Source: Undaria pinnatifida (taxonomy: Eukaryota; Sar; Phaeophyceae; Laminariales; Alariaceae). Taken from it: a stretch of DNA of 64,000 nucleotides. The stretch is from NCBI GenBank assembly GCA_012845835.1, contig JABAKD010000025.1, forward strand, positions 2,135,001-2,199,000. Reading direction: 5' to 3'. A model generated the notes under the pieces. That model had not been told where the DNA came from. It was given only the letters and a program-made list of their open reading frames with translations, and did not search any database. Positions 41,141 to 51,800 of the stretch are shown in pieces. Positions within the stretch are counted from its first letter, which is position 1. Each line of letters begins with the position of its first letter. Position numbers and translations under genes: made by a program.

Positions 41141-41335
41141 GCGAGTTTCACTTGAAGTTGTCGAGAGTTCGTAGAGGGAGCTTGATTGGAGATGGTGTCG
41201 CGTGGGGTCGGTTTCGGCCTAAATAATAATAATGCAGTTTTGTAGAAATTTCACAGACACTCCAACAACAACAATGAATGGTACAGCAGTAGGGGAGTTA
41301 CGTTGTTTCGGGCACTATTTTCTCACTGGCTTGGT
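41141..41335. other. Unassigned sequence
   Basis: No gene or repeat recognised. Confidence 0.4.
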
Positions 41336-41505
41336 GTCACTCGCGCGTGTGACACCCTCGCTCCTTGCGCTATTGGGATTTCTTTCGTGCTCTGTAACAT
41401 TCTCGATCTTGAAACCAAAAGGGATGGTTAGCTACGCTTGTACAAAATATCGCCGGACGTGTTTTGGCAGTGAGGTGCAGAGTCACTCGCGCGGGTGGTG
41501 AAAAC
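41336..41505 (-). repeat. R12 small element with palindromic ends (-)
   Basis: Ends GTGTCACTCGCGCGTGTGAC and GAGTCACTCGCGCGGGTGG lie about 147 bases apart. Read on the minus strand it aligns with 29119-29300. Both contain a frame fragment reading ARVTL-x-LT, probably by common descent of the DNA rather than by coding. Confidence 0.55.
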
Positions 41506-41754
41506 CCAGTAGTGAAAATAGGAGGTATTAACATTCCCCCTACCACCGTAGACTTGATTCGTCCTACTCTTCTCTTCATATTGTTTGTATTGTATTGGCT
41601 TCATAGAGAGGGAAAACGTTGAATGTCAAAGAGCACTATTACATCCAGTTCGTAACCCGACTAGGTAGGTATGGTTCATGCCGAAAGCACCTCTGATGAT
41701 ACAGGCCCAGGCCTTGAAAGCACGCCGCAGGAGCAGGTAGGCACATGGTGAAAA
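41506..41754. other. Unassigned sequence
   Basis: No gene or repeat recognised. Confidence 0.45.
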
Positions 41755-41880
41755 CAATTTAGCGTTGGGCTGCGAAAGCAGCTGAGTTAAATCGACACAC
41801 GACGCGTATGAAAATACGTGGAAGTGTGGTGAGCTAAACCTTTATTTTTTCCCCATCCGCCGGAGGATAAAAATAAACAA
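41755..41880 (+). repeat. TL repeat (+)
   Basis: Contains AGCGTTGGGCTGCGAAAGCA, the stem CGCGTAT-GAAA-ATACGTG, GTGTGGTGAGCTAAAC and ATCCGCCGGAGGAT before AAAAATAAAC. The coding-like part upstream seen in two other copies is missing here. Confidence 0.7.
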
Positions 41881-42274
41881 AAAAAACAACAAATGAGATA
41901 AGCACGACTAAGGCAAATGCCTGAATAGCCAAAACGGCCCCGAAACATGCCTTTCTTTTCAAGGCATACTCCTTATATAATACCTTAGACGTGGCGCCCG
42001 CGGAGGCACATCCCACACTAACTTCAAGTAGTTTTAAAGGGTCTCAGGCATGAATGTCCATCTTGCTAAACATACGATTGTTGGAACATAGTTCGAACTG
42101 CACCGTGTTGGGAAACGGACCACTAGACGAACTACGTGGCATTAGTGATAATTGATAATTTCCTCTTCTTGGGAACTGCTGGCACACCTGCGTTTTTGGG
42201 GGCGCACTAGGCACTACGCATGTCCTTGATTATTGTTGGTTAGGAACACAAAATGACATCAAATACTGTACTTA
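41881..42274. other. Unassigned sequence
   Basis: No gene or repeat recognised. Confidence 0.45.
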
Positions 42275-42345
42275 TAATACATAGCTTGCAAAGATGACTT
42301 TCGACAAAATATTCGATCTCACAGCTGGATGGAGTGAGTGTATTA
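42275..42345 (-). repeat. FBX terminal fragment (-)
   Basis: ATAGCTTGCAAAGATGACTT, then CGACAAAATATTCGATCTCA and CAGCTGGATGGAGTGAGTG. Only the terminal 70 bases are present. Confidence 0.65.
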
Positions 42346-42539
42346 TCTTTTTCAACAAACTAGTTGACATAAAACATAAAACAGCACATGGGGGTGGAGG
42401 TGTGCGTGCTTCCCACTTTCTATATCGTATTGGTTTCGCATCGCATATATTCCCTCGGATATTCCCACGGACTACTCTCGCCCTCCCTCCCAGCTGTAAT
42501 TCAGAACGTTGGGTCATACACTTTTTTTTTATTTTTTTT

Positions 42540-42800
42540 CCGGCCCTATTTATTTCCTCGCACTACTCTCGTGCTTCCTCTCAGTAGTTGTTACTAATAG
42601 TGGTAACGCAGATCCCGGGCTACATAGCGGGTCCTCCTCCCCCATCACCACCTCGATACGCGCCTTTTGTTTTTTATTGAGGACCCTTTATTCAGCATCT
42701 TCGTTACTCCTCGTCGCCTCGCGTCGAATTTTGCCAACCCACTTTCTCAGCAGTTGATCCTTTCTTTTTTTTTTTTTTTTTTTTTGCAACTGTGTAGCAA
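42540..42800 (-). mobile_element. SINE-B (-), headless
   Basis: Carries the inverse of the SINE-B body: TCGCACTACTCTCGTGCTTC, CAGATCCCGGGC, GTCGCCTCGCGTCGAATTTT and CTTTCTCAGCAGTTGATCC, ending in a T-run at 42766-42785. The tRNA-like head is not recognisable. Confidence 0.55.
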
Positions 42801-42894
42801 TACTTTCCAGAACATAAGCGTACGGCGCTACGAAATTTCCTCGCGACTCGATCAGGCATGGTACTGGCCTAGCGAGCACCATTATCATAAAAAA

Positions 42895-43330
42895 CACACA
42901 CACAAACACTCCAGCTGTGAGATCGAAGATTTCACAGATTTCGTCGAAATTAATGTTTGCAAGCTTCGTAAAATACGTATCCGATCGCACGTATTACTAG
43001 TACTGTAAGTGGGTGTGTCCCCTCATTGCGGATGACTTGATTTAAATATGCGAGTAAATTTGAGAACAACAACAACAGCACAGGCCGGCGACTCCCCTGG
43101 GAACTACTTGAGCTCGTACGAGGTGATGGTGATGAATCTGTACGCGGTAACTCTAAAACCGGTTTCTGAGGACAAAATCTGACAGCTGTGGAAGGAAAGG
43201 TATCAGTTTCGACTAAATATCAAGTATTTCCTGTAGGTCGTACAACCAGGGAGGGGAGGGCAGGGATTGTTCAAAGCGTGGGGGCTGGAGGCGGGGGCGG
43301 GGATGGGGTAGTATACAATAATTTGCCAAT
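42895..43330 (+). repeat. Diverged FBX arm (+) with a CAA-tail fragment
   Basis: CACTCCAGCTGTGAGATCGA opens the arm. ACAAAATCTGACAGCTGTGG and GTAGGTCGTACAACCAGGGA continue it. A fragment GACTTGATTTAAATATGCGA plus GAGAACAACAACAACAGC at about 43030-43080 is a CAA-type 3' tail inserted within it. Confidence 0.6.
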
Positions 43331-43484
43331 ATTCATCATCGTGTACGACTTTTTTTTTTTTCACTCACTCCAGCGTATGTTTTGTGCTTTTCGCTTTACG
43401 TAGCCAAAATCGTATTAATCGTGGGAGAGGGGACCCTCATATGAAGCCAAATTTTTCTTCGAAGATTACATATTACCAGGTATA

Positions 43485-43870
43485 ACAAATTAAAATACAC
43501 TCCAGGTGTGAGATCGAATATTTTGTCGAAACTCAATCTTTGCAAGCTGTGTGTGATACCCCGATCGTGCGTATTACGGGTTGTGTGTCCTCATTAAGGA
43601 TAGAGGTCGGCGACTCCCCTTGGAACGACAGTGTAGCTATCAGGGTCAACAGGATGATGTTGGTCAGTCTGTGCGCAGAAACGATGAAACCAGTTTCTGA
43701 GGGGGGAAAAATCTGACAGCTGTGGAAGGAAATGTATCAGTTTATGAAGTGAATCCTGTAGTCGAATAACCGGCGAGGGGAGGGCGGACTTTTTAAGGGT
43801 GTGGGGCCCTGATTTTGATCAAAAGGGGGGCGGGAGGGGGGGAAGGGGGGAGAAAGACGGGGCAGCTCAA
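43485..43870 (+). repeat. FBX arm (+), truncated
   Basis: Runs from AAATACACTCCAGGTGTGAG through GAATAACCGGCGAGGGGAGG to the first G-rich tract. R9 follows directly. TACCAGGTA lies just outside, at 43474-43482. Confidence 0.75.
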
Positions 43871-43876
43871 TTGTGC

Positions 43877-44165
43877 GAAACAAAACGACGAGTAGCGCTC
43901 TCCTTGTTGATATGAACAAACCACCATCAATTTCAATATCAACTTGTGCGTGTGCGACCGAGGAAAACCTCAAGCGCCAGCGTCGTTAGTTATGTTCTGC
44001 CCCATCACCCATCAACGATATGATCGGTCGAGTCAGCGGACACAGAAACTGTCCACAAGAAAGCACCATCCAACAACGCATTGAAAGCCTGGCGCCTAGT
44101 CTACATCGTGTCGTATAGAATCTGCGTATCAGAAAACGCCAAAAACAAGGGTTCAATTCAAATGG
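43877..44165 (+). repeat. R9 repeat, copy 1
   Basis: Aligns with 44942-45190: TTCTGCCCCATCACCC-TCAACG, CGGACACAGAAACTGTCCAC and AAGAAAGCA. Together the two copies bracket the CAA-1 copy at 44205-44752. Confidence 0.65.
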
Positions 44166-44204
44166 CCCTTCACTAGACAGCACACTTGACGTCACTTGAT
44201 GTAG

Positions 44205-44752
44205 GCTTCCCGGGGAACGACCCCTCGCTATTTTCAATTTTCAGGCACGGGCGTCATAGCTGCGCTGCAACCTGTCAGATAACTCGGGAAGACGGGGCGA
44301 CCGTTGGTTTTTGGTCCGATTGCTCTTGTTTCACTGCATGCCCGCGGGTCATCACTCGGACAGCATCTTCAGACAGCAGGCGCGTTCGTCTGTGCTCACG
44401 TTTTTTTCCGTGTGGTTCGTACGGTGTAGGCAGCCCAACACCGCTGTTGTTTGTAGCCGCGAGTTGGTTAGTTGTGGGAACGGCGGAACTCTATGCTGTA
44501 GTTGAGTGGATACCCGCGGCCATGTGAGTTCAGTTTCCGCATGGGATCATTTCGCTCGTGCGCCTTTTTTGTGTCGTGCGTTTCAGCCGGAAAGAAAGCG
44601 TACGAAGTATTTCCCGGACGAAATTTGATTTCATTTGTTTTTCGGATCTCCCGATTAAAATAAGGCTCCAGCACCTTCGTGTGACCACAGACTCTAGATT
44701 TTTGACAGAAGAAAAAAGTGTGTGAGACGGCAACAATGACAACATACGAGTA
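44205..44752 (+). mobile_element. CAA-1 SINE-like repeat (+), long copy
   Basis: The 5' part (GGGGAACGACCCCTCGC, then TTTCAATTTTCAGGCACGGG) matches 28070-28165 in reverse. The rest matches 35124-35544 and ends at TCTAGATTTTTGACAGAAG with a decayed tail (GCAACAATGACAACA). Confidence 0.7.
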
Positions 44753-44941
44753 CACAAAAATTTCCCATCATTCATGATCGTGTACGACTTGAAAACATTT
44801 ACGCTCACTCCCCAGCGCCTGTTTTGTTTTTTCGCGTAGGTAGTAAGTAGTGCAGCGTACTGTGTTGATGATGGAAGAAGGAAGAGGGGGCCCTGTCTAG
44901 AGCCATGTGACACTTCGAAGAACATCAGAATACATACATGA

Positions 44942-45280
44942 AACAAAACGACAAGCATTGACTTGCACTCTTCTTTTTGTTCATTAGCACGATAACAAAT
45001 CACCATTAACACGAAACGAATCCAGCTTGTGCGTGCGGGGGCGAGCGAACCCTCAAGCCCCAGCGTTAGCTCTATTCTGCCCCATCACCCGTCAACGCCA
45101 TGGTGATCTGTCGAGTCAACGGACACAGAAACTGTCCACAAGAAAGCATCATGCAGCAACGCATCCAACACCCGCTGCCAAGTCCACAGAGGTTGCGTAT
45201 CAGGGAACGCCAAGAAGGAGGGACGACACCTGTGACCACGGCTTTACCACAAGAAGCTGGAAAGTAGAAGACTGAACCAA
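44942..45280 (+). repeat. R9 repeat, copy 2
   Basis: Second copy of 43877-44165, with TTCTGCCCCATCACCCGTCA and GTCAACGGACACAGAAACTG. Its right end (GGGACGACACCTGTGACCAC, then AGAAGCTGGAAAGTAGAAG) resembles the 3' end of SINE-A. Confidence 0.65.
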
Positions 45281-45309
45281 GTGTGCAAATAAAGAAAAAG
45301 ATAATCAAG

Positions 45310-45595
45310 GGCCAAAAGTGCGGACCGGACCGGGCCGGCCCGATTTCAAAAATGTGGGCTTTCCGGCGCCGGGCCGGGTCGAGACATTTTGGCAAATTGA
45401 AAAATTGGTGGGCCGGGCTGGGCCGGGCGAGAGTTTTGAATAGAATTGATGGGCCGGGCCGGCGTCCATCATTTAAAATTTGATGGGCCGGGCCGGGCCG
45501 CGGCCCATGGGATGTGGGCGTTATAGTGGCCGCTCTGCCGAGCACATAAGGCGGCCCACGAGGTTCATAGGCCGGCCCGGGCCACGCCTCATGAA
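45310..45595 (+). repeat. (GGGCC)n-type GC-rich array
   Basis: Clusters of GGGCCGGGCCGG separated by 20-40 bases of AT-richer spacer (TTTTGAATAGAATTGAT, ATCATTTAAAATTTGAT). A periodic, degenerate satellite-like block with no gene. Confidence 0.75.
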
Positions 45596-45724
45596 ATGCT
45601 ACGTACTATTCTGTTGTTGCTGCTACGATGACAAAGTACGCCCACCCTGCCCATGAGATGCCCGACGCGATTTTGCGGGCCAACCTAGCCACGGCCCATC
45701 ATTTACATTATTATTTACATAAAA

Positions 45725-46082
45725 CCCCCTCTCGCCCCCCTTTTGATCGAAATCAGGCCCCCACGTCCTTAAAACCTCCGCCCTCCCCTCGCCAGTTATT
45801 CGACTTAGAGGATTCACTTGATAAACTGATGCATTTCCTTCCACACACAGCTGTTAGATTTCGTCCCCCTCAGAAACCGGTTTCGTTGTTTCCGCGCACA
45901 GACTGACTAACATCACCATGTTGACCCTGATAGCTACACTGTAGTTGTAAGGGGAGTCGCCGACCTATATCCTTAATGAGGACACACAACCCGTAATACG
46001 CGCGATCGGAGCATCACACACAGCTTGCAAAGATGAGTTTCGACAAAATATTCGATCTCACAGCTGGCGTGTTTCTTCATTT
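45725..46082 (-). repeat. FBX arm (-), truncated
   Basis: Runs from TTTTGATCGAAATCAGGCCC to CGATCTCACAGCTGGCGTGT at the terminus. It faces the + arm at 46085 head-to-head. Confidence 0.75.
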
Positions 46083-46084
46083 TA

Positions 46085-47060
46085 TATTATGAAAAAAGCA
46101 CTCCAGCTGCGAGATCGGAGGCCTTTGCCGAATCTCATCTTTGCAAGATGTGTGTGATACTCCGATCGCCGGTGTTACGGGTTGTGTGTCCTCATTAGGG
46201 ATATACGTCGGCGGCTCCCCTTGGAACTACAGCGTAGCTTATCTGGGTCAACAGGGTGATGTTAGGCAGTCTGTGCGCGGAAACTATAAGACGCGTTTTC
46301 TTACTGGGACAAAATATTATAAAAATTATAATACACTCCAGCTGTGAGATCAAATATTTTGTCGAAATTCATCTTTGAAAGCTGTGTGTGATACTCCGAT
46401 CGCGCGTATTACGGGTTGTGTGTCCTCATTAAGGATACAGGTCGACGACTCCCCTTTCAACTACAGTGTAGGTATCAGGGTCAGCAGGGTGACGTTAGTC
46501 AGTCTGTGCGCGGAAACTAAAAAACCCGTTTCTGAGGGGGACAAAATCTGACAGCAGTGGAAGGAAATGCATCAGTTTATGAAGTGAATCCTGTAAGTCG
46601 AATATCTGGTGAGCGGAGGGTGGAGTTTCGAAGGACGTGGGGGCCTGATTTGGATCAAAAGGGGGCCGTGAGGGGGGGAGGGGGGACAGGGGACGGTTGG
46701 GGGGGTTCAATTTGTGCGTGGAAACTATTTATCCTTCTTGCGAGGGAGGGGGGGGGAATGTGGCGGGGGGGGCGGGCGAGGAGGGGAGGTCTTTCGGTCG
46801 CATAGATGTAGGGGTTTGCTATACGCGTGGTGCTAGGTCTAGGGGATGGTGCGTGTGGTGGGGAAGGAGGGGGCGTTGGGGGCGGGGGTTGGTGGAAATT
46901 GCAGCAGCGGCATGGACGCTCTCTAAAGGTAACGAAGCGATATCCAGGGCGTGGCAAGTGTTTTTTACTCTGGCGGATTTCAGTACTAGGTGGGGCGTTT
47001 AAGCGAGAGAAAGCGAGGAAAAAGGATTAAATGGGGCGGGGGGGGAGGGGGTTGCAATTT
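46085..47060 (+). repeat. FBX arms (+): terminal fragment then long arm
   Basis: A terminal fragment (46090-46315) is cut by a new start at about 46325 (ATTATAATACACTCCAGCTG). The second arm runs on to GGCGGATTTCAGTACTAGGT and GGGGCGTTTAAGCGAG near 47010. The same truncated-then-long order is seen at 29800-30800. Confidence 0.75.
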
Positions 47061-47799
47061 ATATGTTGTGTGCTGCTTCAAGTACCACTACAACGACATC
47101 GACGCCAGTCCTCCCTGCTCATGAGGCAACCAACGAACGTTTGCAGGCCGAAACACGGGCTGCGGCCCGTATATGACCCGTGCTAAAAAGCCGCACAAAA
47201 GCGGTGTACTGCAAGCACAGCAAAAAATAACAACGACAGGCGAGGAAAACATACGGACTCGATACTCGCGATATGCATACCTGTTAAATCATGCAACGAA
47301 AAGGAAAACTGAATGACAAGAAGATTATATCGTGCACAAATCAAGCGTATCTCTGCATATCATGCACAACCGCTGCTGTTGCCAGAGTAAAATATATCCC
47401 GGCCGGGACGCCAACAAGCAGAACGAAACAACAAGCGAGAGTAGTGCGAGGAAATATCAATGGAGCGAAACAGAATATTCACAGCAGTAAGTAAGTACGA
47501 GCTGGTTCCAGGAAAATGCACAAAATTCTATGCAAAATTCACGCAGAATTCTAATCTTGGTAAATTGAAAACGAATTACGTTGAATATGTCAAACAAAAA
47601 AAAAATGTCGAAGTGACCGCGTGAACAAGGAAGGGGGGGACCACATCGATCGATGGATGGAGATAATTTTGCCGTGCGAGTTGTAGTGTTTTTGTAGTTC
47701 GCAAAAAGTGGGCGTTGATCGTGTTGCTTCGGGAGGCGTTGCTTTGTAGTGCTTTATGCTTCCTATAGTAAAATCTATAGAATTTATATTCGGCCCATA
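47061..47799. other. Unassigned sequence between FBX arms
   Basis: If the arm at 46325 and the terminus at 47885 belong to one element, this is its core. It does not resemble the cores at 16840 or 31380. No gene is recognised. Confidence 0.4.
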
Positions 47800-47885
47800 C
47801 ATACGCGCGATCGGAGTATCAGACACAGACAGCTTGCAAAGATGAGTTTCGACAAAGTATTCGATCTCACAGCTGGAGTGTATAA
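47800..47885 (-). repeat. FBX terminal fragment (-)
   Basis: CGCGCGATCGGAGTATCAGA, AGCTTGCAAAGATGAGTTTC and GATCTCACAGCTGGAGTGTA. Confidence 0.75.
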
Positions 47886-47999
47886 TAAATTTTATAATAT
47901 ATCTTGATTATATAGTCTATGTCAATACGCCCAGTATCTCGGCAGTATTATTAGACCTGTTGACATGATTTCAAGGTACGCGGAGTAACCAAGGCACCG

Positions 48000-48300
48000 G
48001 TCGGTACGTGTTTAGCCCGCCGCAGGCGAAAACGTATTGGGTCTTCCCGAGCGACGGTATGGGAAAAGGTTCCCGTTTGCTTGCTTACCGCGGGACGTGG
48101 ATGGGACGGGAAGGCGGGACGCCATTTATTTGGCTGACGGGACGGGACGGGAGTCCACGATTCCTTGCCGGCACTGGACGGGACGAGGATCATGGAAAAG
48201 TCAAGAATAGGTCGGGTACATGGTCGGGAAATCGGTCGGGAACATAATCGAGAATCAACCGGGAACATAGTCGGGAAAACGGTCGGGAGATGCAGTCGGG
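48000..48300 (+). repeat. GGGACGG/TCGGGAA degenerate array
   Basis: Short G-rich words recur every 8-15 bases (GACGGGACGGGACGGGAG, TCGGGAAATCGGTCGGGAAC, AGTCGGGAAAACGGTCGGG). A related block is at 49905-50125. No gene. Confidence 0.7.
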
Positions 48301-48439
48301 AATGGTAGGGAACACGATCGCTAACGCAGGCTGGAGTAAACTGTTGAAAAGAGGAAAACGATCTTATCGAGTGTTATTTATTGGTCAACTGCTCAAACGA
48401 ACTTTGGCCGCCTTTTTATTTTTCTTCAACAAACAAAAG

Positions 48440-48770
48440 AATGTACCTGGTACTACACAATTTTTTTGAAATTTTCAAGTTTTTACTCAAAATGTCTGGA
48501 TCACTTATTGATCGACTCATAGCTGCAGTTATAAAAAAACAGAAAAAGACGAGGGCGGGGAAATTGAACAAAATTAAAAAGACTAAACGGGCAATGTCCT
48601 CCACGTATCTGTGGTAGACCACTGCTGCAGCTGTTTTGGATCCAAAGTTTAACAATGATCCAAATTGGTACGATCCAGTTGCATCCATATCATACGGAAA
48701 AAGATAAAACCCATGCATGGTAAACGGGATGGGAACATCCGCCACCTTACAGTTGGCCCCGCTTTAAAGA
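48440..48770 (+). pseudogene. Possible hAT-type transposase fragment
   Basis: The + frame 48381-48617 ends with SGSLIDRLIAAVIKKQKKTR and a stop. In an overlapping frame, AAAVLDPKFNNDPNWYDPV follows directly. 'A-x-x-LDP-K/R-F' near the C-terminal part is typical of hAT transposases. Related DNA recurs at 61195-61260 (CGACTTATAGCTGAAGTTAT) and 62535-62650 (CCAAATTGG, AATCCAGTTGCATCCAT), so the source is a repeat. The catalytic residues are not visible and the call rests on one motif. Confidence 0.35.
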
Positions 48771-49904
48771 CACACCACGTTTTTTTTTCGAGAGTCTTCA
48801 ACGCGGGGAAGTGCCTTTAGGAATCCGGGGCCACTAACTCGCCGTCCCCGGGGCCAACGTAGTCGCAGCATATGTCAAAAGACGCCCATTTGCAGTAACG
48901 TAGCAAATGCGACCACGATCAACGGTGTTGTTTGAAACCTACGACACAACAAGTGATTTGAAGGCCGCAACTACTGCTGCTGTACTTCAATACGTGCATA
49001 CCATCGTTTGAATTTCCCTCTCCCACCGAAACGTGGGAAGGGGTGAAACACGACCTACATAGTGTAATGTGTACAGCAGGGCGCTGGTGTTGCTGTAGGC
49101 ATTTTTTATTGTTGAGACGTTGTCCTCACGGTGAACATCACATCCGTTTTTGGAACTTTGATACGATACAGGCACAGGCTGCCTGCCACATAGCATGGAG
49201 ACCAAACAAAACCACTCCCACTTGTGACGACACTACCAAGTATTTTGTAAAATGTCGGCCACGCAGACAACACCAGACGAAAAAATCGGGAAAGTACACC
49301 GGAAAAGAGACACCGCTCCTTCCCAAAGGTAAAAGCGAGGCAAACACAAAGCAAATTGTGCCAAGTTTAGCTAAACGAGACCTCACCCAAGACTAACAAA
49401 ATAACACCAACATCATCCACTTCCATGGAACTGCTGCGGCTGCCAGCCTGGTCTTCATCTTCCCTCCGCTGGCGATCTGAGCACCCTCTCTGCTGTCCGT
49501 GGCCTTCCCCTCGGATGCTCCGACCACTAAACGCGTGCATGGGCCGCCCGCAAGGGCACTGGTGAACCAGTGACACAAGTTGAGACTTGATTTTGCGCGT
49601 TGGTTCGCTACATGGCTTCAACCCCGCAGCAGACCAACCGCCAGAAGATGGGAGGAATCTTTCCATACCCACATGCAGTAGCAGCAGCAGCCGACCGCTT
49701 TCGTTGCAGTCTACAGGTGTGCTACAGCAATTTTGGGGGGGCGCTGTATGGTGGAAAAATGGACCCCTCCGTAATTGTTTACCTCTGCGGGGCACCATGC
49801 TTCTAGGTCTTTTTTGTGTCCTTGAAGCGGGGACTTCACTCAAGAAGAGCGTCTTTAAAGCGGGGACGACCGTAGCAAGTTGCTGGACATGAAAAACTGT
49901 GTGC
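48771..49904. other. Unassigned sequence
   Basis: Minus frames (49906-49367, 179 codons) and + frames overlap with no known domain. The longest minus frame has Ser/Pro-rich composition. A host exon cannot be excluded. Confidence 0.4.
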
Positions 49905-50125
49905 AAACGTCGGGATTATATGGGAACAACTGGACGGCCGGCGGAACGGGAAATGTCGGGAATACACACTACGGCGGGGCGGAAAACAGTCGGGACTGGA
50001 ACAAGATGCCGTAAGTCGCGACGGTAGACGGTGGGAACATAGACCAAGGTCGGGAAGGGGTCGGGAAGTCGTGGTCGGGAATAAAATACACTCGGGATTC
50101 CCGTTCCCGTCCCGACCCTTTTCCC
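49905..50125 (+). repeat. GTCGGGAA degenerate array, second block
   Basis: GGTCGGGAAGGGGTCGGGAA and related words, ending in CCCGTTCCCGTCCCGACCC on the opposite sense, so the block contains inverted copies of the word used at 48000-48300. Confidence 0.65.
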
Positions 50126-50344
50126 CGAGCCAACCATTACCGCGCGTACCCCTGCATGATTGCATGAACATAGGAGGGGAGGATATCGCGTCAAGGCTAG
50201 GGTACTGCAGTACATCACACCCCAAAAATTTCTCTACCGTGTCTGAGCTATCATACCATACTCGCGCGGCTGGCTCAATAACTCTTTGACAAAAACACGT
50301 TAGATAGGTGGTTCGTCTGTCGCGGCGTTGCAAACCATCCCTTT

Positions 50345-50871
50345 GGCCATGTATTTGTTACGAAATTAGTGGGGTATTAGTCCGTTTGACCACTTGGATA
50401 TATTCAGATCCGCCTGCATATATTTTTTTTTTTTTTTTTTTTTTTTAGCACACTTTCACTTTCCAGCTTTTGGACAAGCCGTGGTCACAGGTGTCAACCC
50501 TTCTCCTCCCCGGTTCTTGCCTTCAATTTTTGTCGCGCATAGGGTTCAGCAGTCCCACTGCTCGTCGATTGTACATCGAATGTTGCTAACTCACGCTCTC
50601 GCGCTTTCCGCAAGTCAATTTGTCCACAAGAAAAAGTCCCAACGAATTTATACGAGTATGCACTCGGCGGGGCTCGAACTCACGAAACTGACCTATACCA
50701 GGCTCGAGGATAACCTGATACGCCACCGGGGCGACCATATATATATCCGGCCGACCAGGTGCCCCGCCGTTTCAGGGGGGGAGAGTGATACAAGACTAAG
50801 TTTGGGGAAGCTATCGGTTAACCTTTCGCAGATGGTCAAACGGAGTAATACCCCACTACTACCTTAACAGA
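50345..50871. mobile_element. Small element with inverted ends, interrupted by SINE-A
   Basis: Left end: AGTGGGGTATTAGTCCGTTT, then GACCACTTG (50362 to about 50395). Right end: TCAAACGGAGTAATACCCCA and CTACTACCTTAACAG (to 50871), the inverse of the left. The right end also keeps the inner words seen at 40348-40510 (TATCGGTTAACC). The interior is mostly a minus-strand SINE-A. It looks like a non-autonomous inverted-repeat transposon hit by a SINE. Confidence 0.6.
50422..50735 (-). mobile_element. SINE-A (-), uninterrupted copy
   Basis: Minus-strand order: GGTCGCCCCGGTGGCGTATC (A-box region), CCTGGTATAGGTCAG, GAGTTCGAGCCCCGCCGAG (B-box), AAATTCGTTGGGACTTTTTC, GACTTGCGGAAAGCGCGAG and ACCTGTGACCACGGCTTGTC, then an A-tail of about 24. 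It is about 310 bases long. The tRNA-like head with A and B boxes and the A-tail are the usual signs of a polymerase III-transcribed SINE. Confidence 0.8.
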
Positions 50872-50959
50872 TAAAGAAAACTATAAACAGCACGGAAGCC
50901 TGTGACCGCAAGAAGTAGGGTGTCACTTGAGCGACTGACACCGAGCCACTGCAACAAAA

Positions 50960-51185
50960 GGTATAAAGGGACCTGCGCTGCCGGGATTGTAACGGAAACC
51001 ACTGATAAGGACAGCTTACGCTATACTTACAATGGGACCCAAAGGGTACCCCAACTAGCGTTGGGCTGCAAAAGCAACTGGGTTAAATCGACACACGACG
51101 CGTATGAAAATACGTGGAAGTGTGGTGAGATAAAGCTTTATTTTTCACAATCCGCCGCAGGATAAAAAAAAAAAAAAAAAAGGAC
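50960..51185 (+). repeat. TL repeat (+) with upstream coding-like part
   Basis: Before the hairpin part, a frame reads DSLRYTYNGTQRVPQLALGC, closely matching 54565-54674. Then come the stem CGCGTAT-GAAA-ATACGTG, GTGTGGTGAGATAAAGC, and ATCCGCCGCAGGAT followed by an A-run of about 18. Confidence 0.7.
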
Positions 51186-51479
51186 CTACCCCCCCCTACC
51201 GCCGTAGCGTCGGTCATCGGCCATACATAACAGGTATGACACTTGTTTTCTTCGGCGAGGCGTACGTACGAGGCAGGTGAATGAAACGGCTGCCAAAGTA
51301 CTAAAACAATGTATTCGGCTCTCTTCTCGGAGAACCCTTCGTACGACGGAATAATTTGCTCTGCACGTGGATCATAATTGCACCTACCTTGATCGTTTTC
51401 AGAAAATGAAATGAACGCGTACGTCAAGGGAGGCCGAAGTAGTAAAAAAAAAAATAATAAAAAGGGAAAATTATGCACC

Positions 51480-51800
51480 TGGAGAACATGAACAAAAATA
51501 TGGAAAATACTTTCAAGAATGTCGGAACAGTCTGGAGTTTGGCGGAACGAAACCGGGTAGTAGGGGAGGTGTGGTTCCAGGAGAAAGATTGATGAAAAAA
51601 TAGGAGAGTCTCGGCAGCATCCCAATAGTACAGCAGCAGCACAGCAGCAGCGATTATCGGACACGACTACCGGTAGAGGTAGAGGAAAGAAGTGCCCACG
51701 CGGTAGAGACAGAAGCAGCAGTAGTATCAGTAGGGAGAAGATTGACGGCAGGAGCACAAGGGGTAGAGAGGCCGCACGGGGGGCACACCAATCGCAATCT
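51480..51800 (+). repeat. Direct repeat A1
   Basis: Matches 53308-53600: AGAATGTC, GGGTAGTAGGGGAGGTGTGG, GAGTCTCGGCAGCATC, TACAGCAGCAGCACAGCAGC, GTGCCCACGCGG and GACGGCAGGAGCA. Minus frames through it (52126-51083) are Ser/Leu/Pro-rich and not credible genes. Confidence 0.8.
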
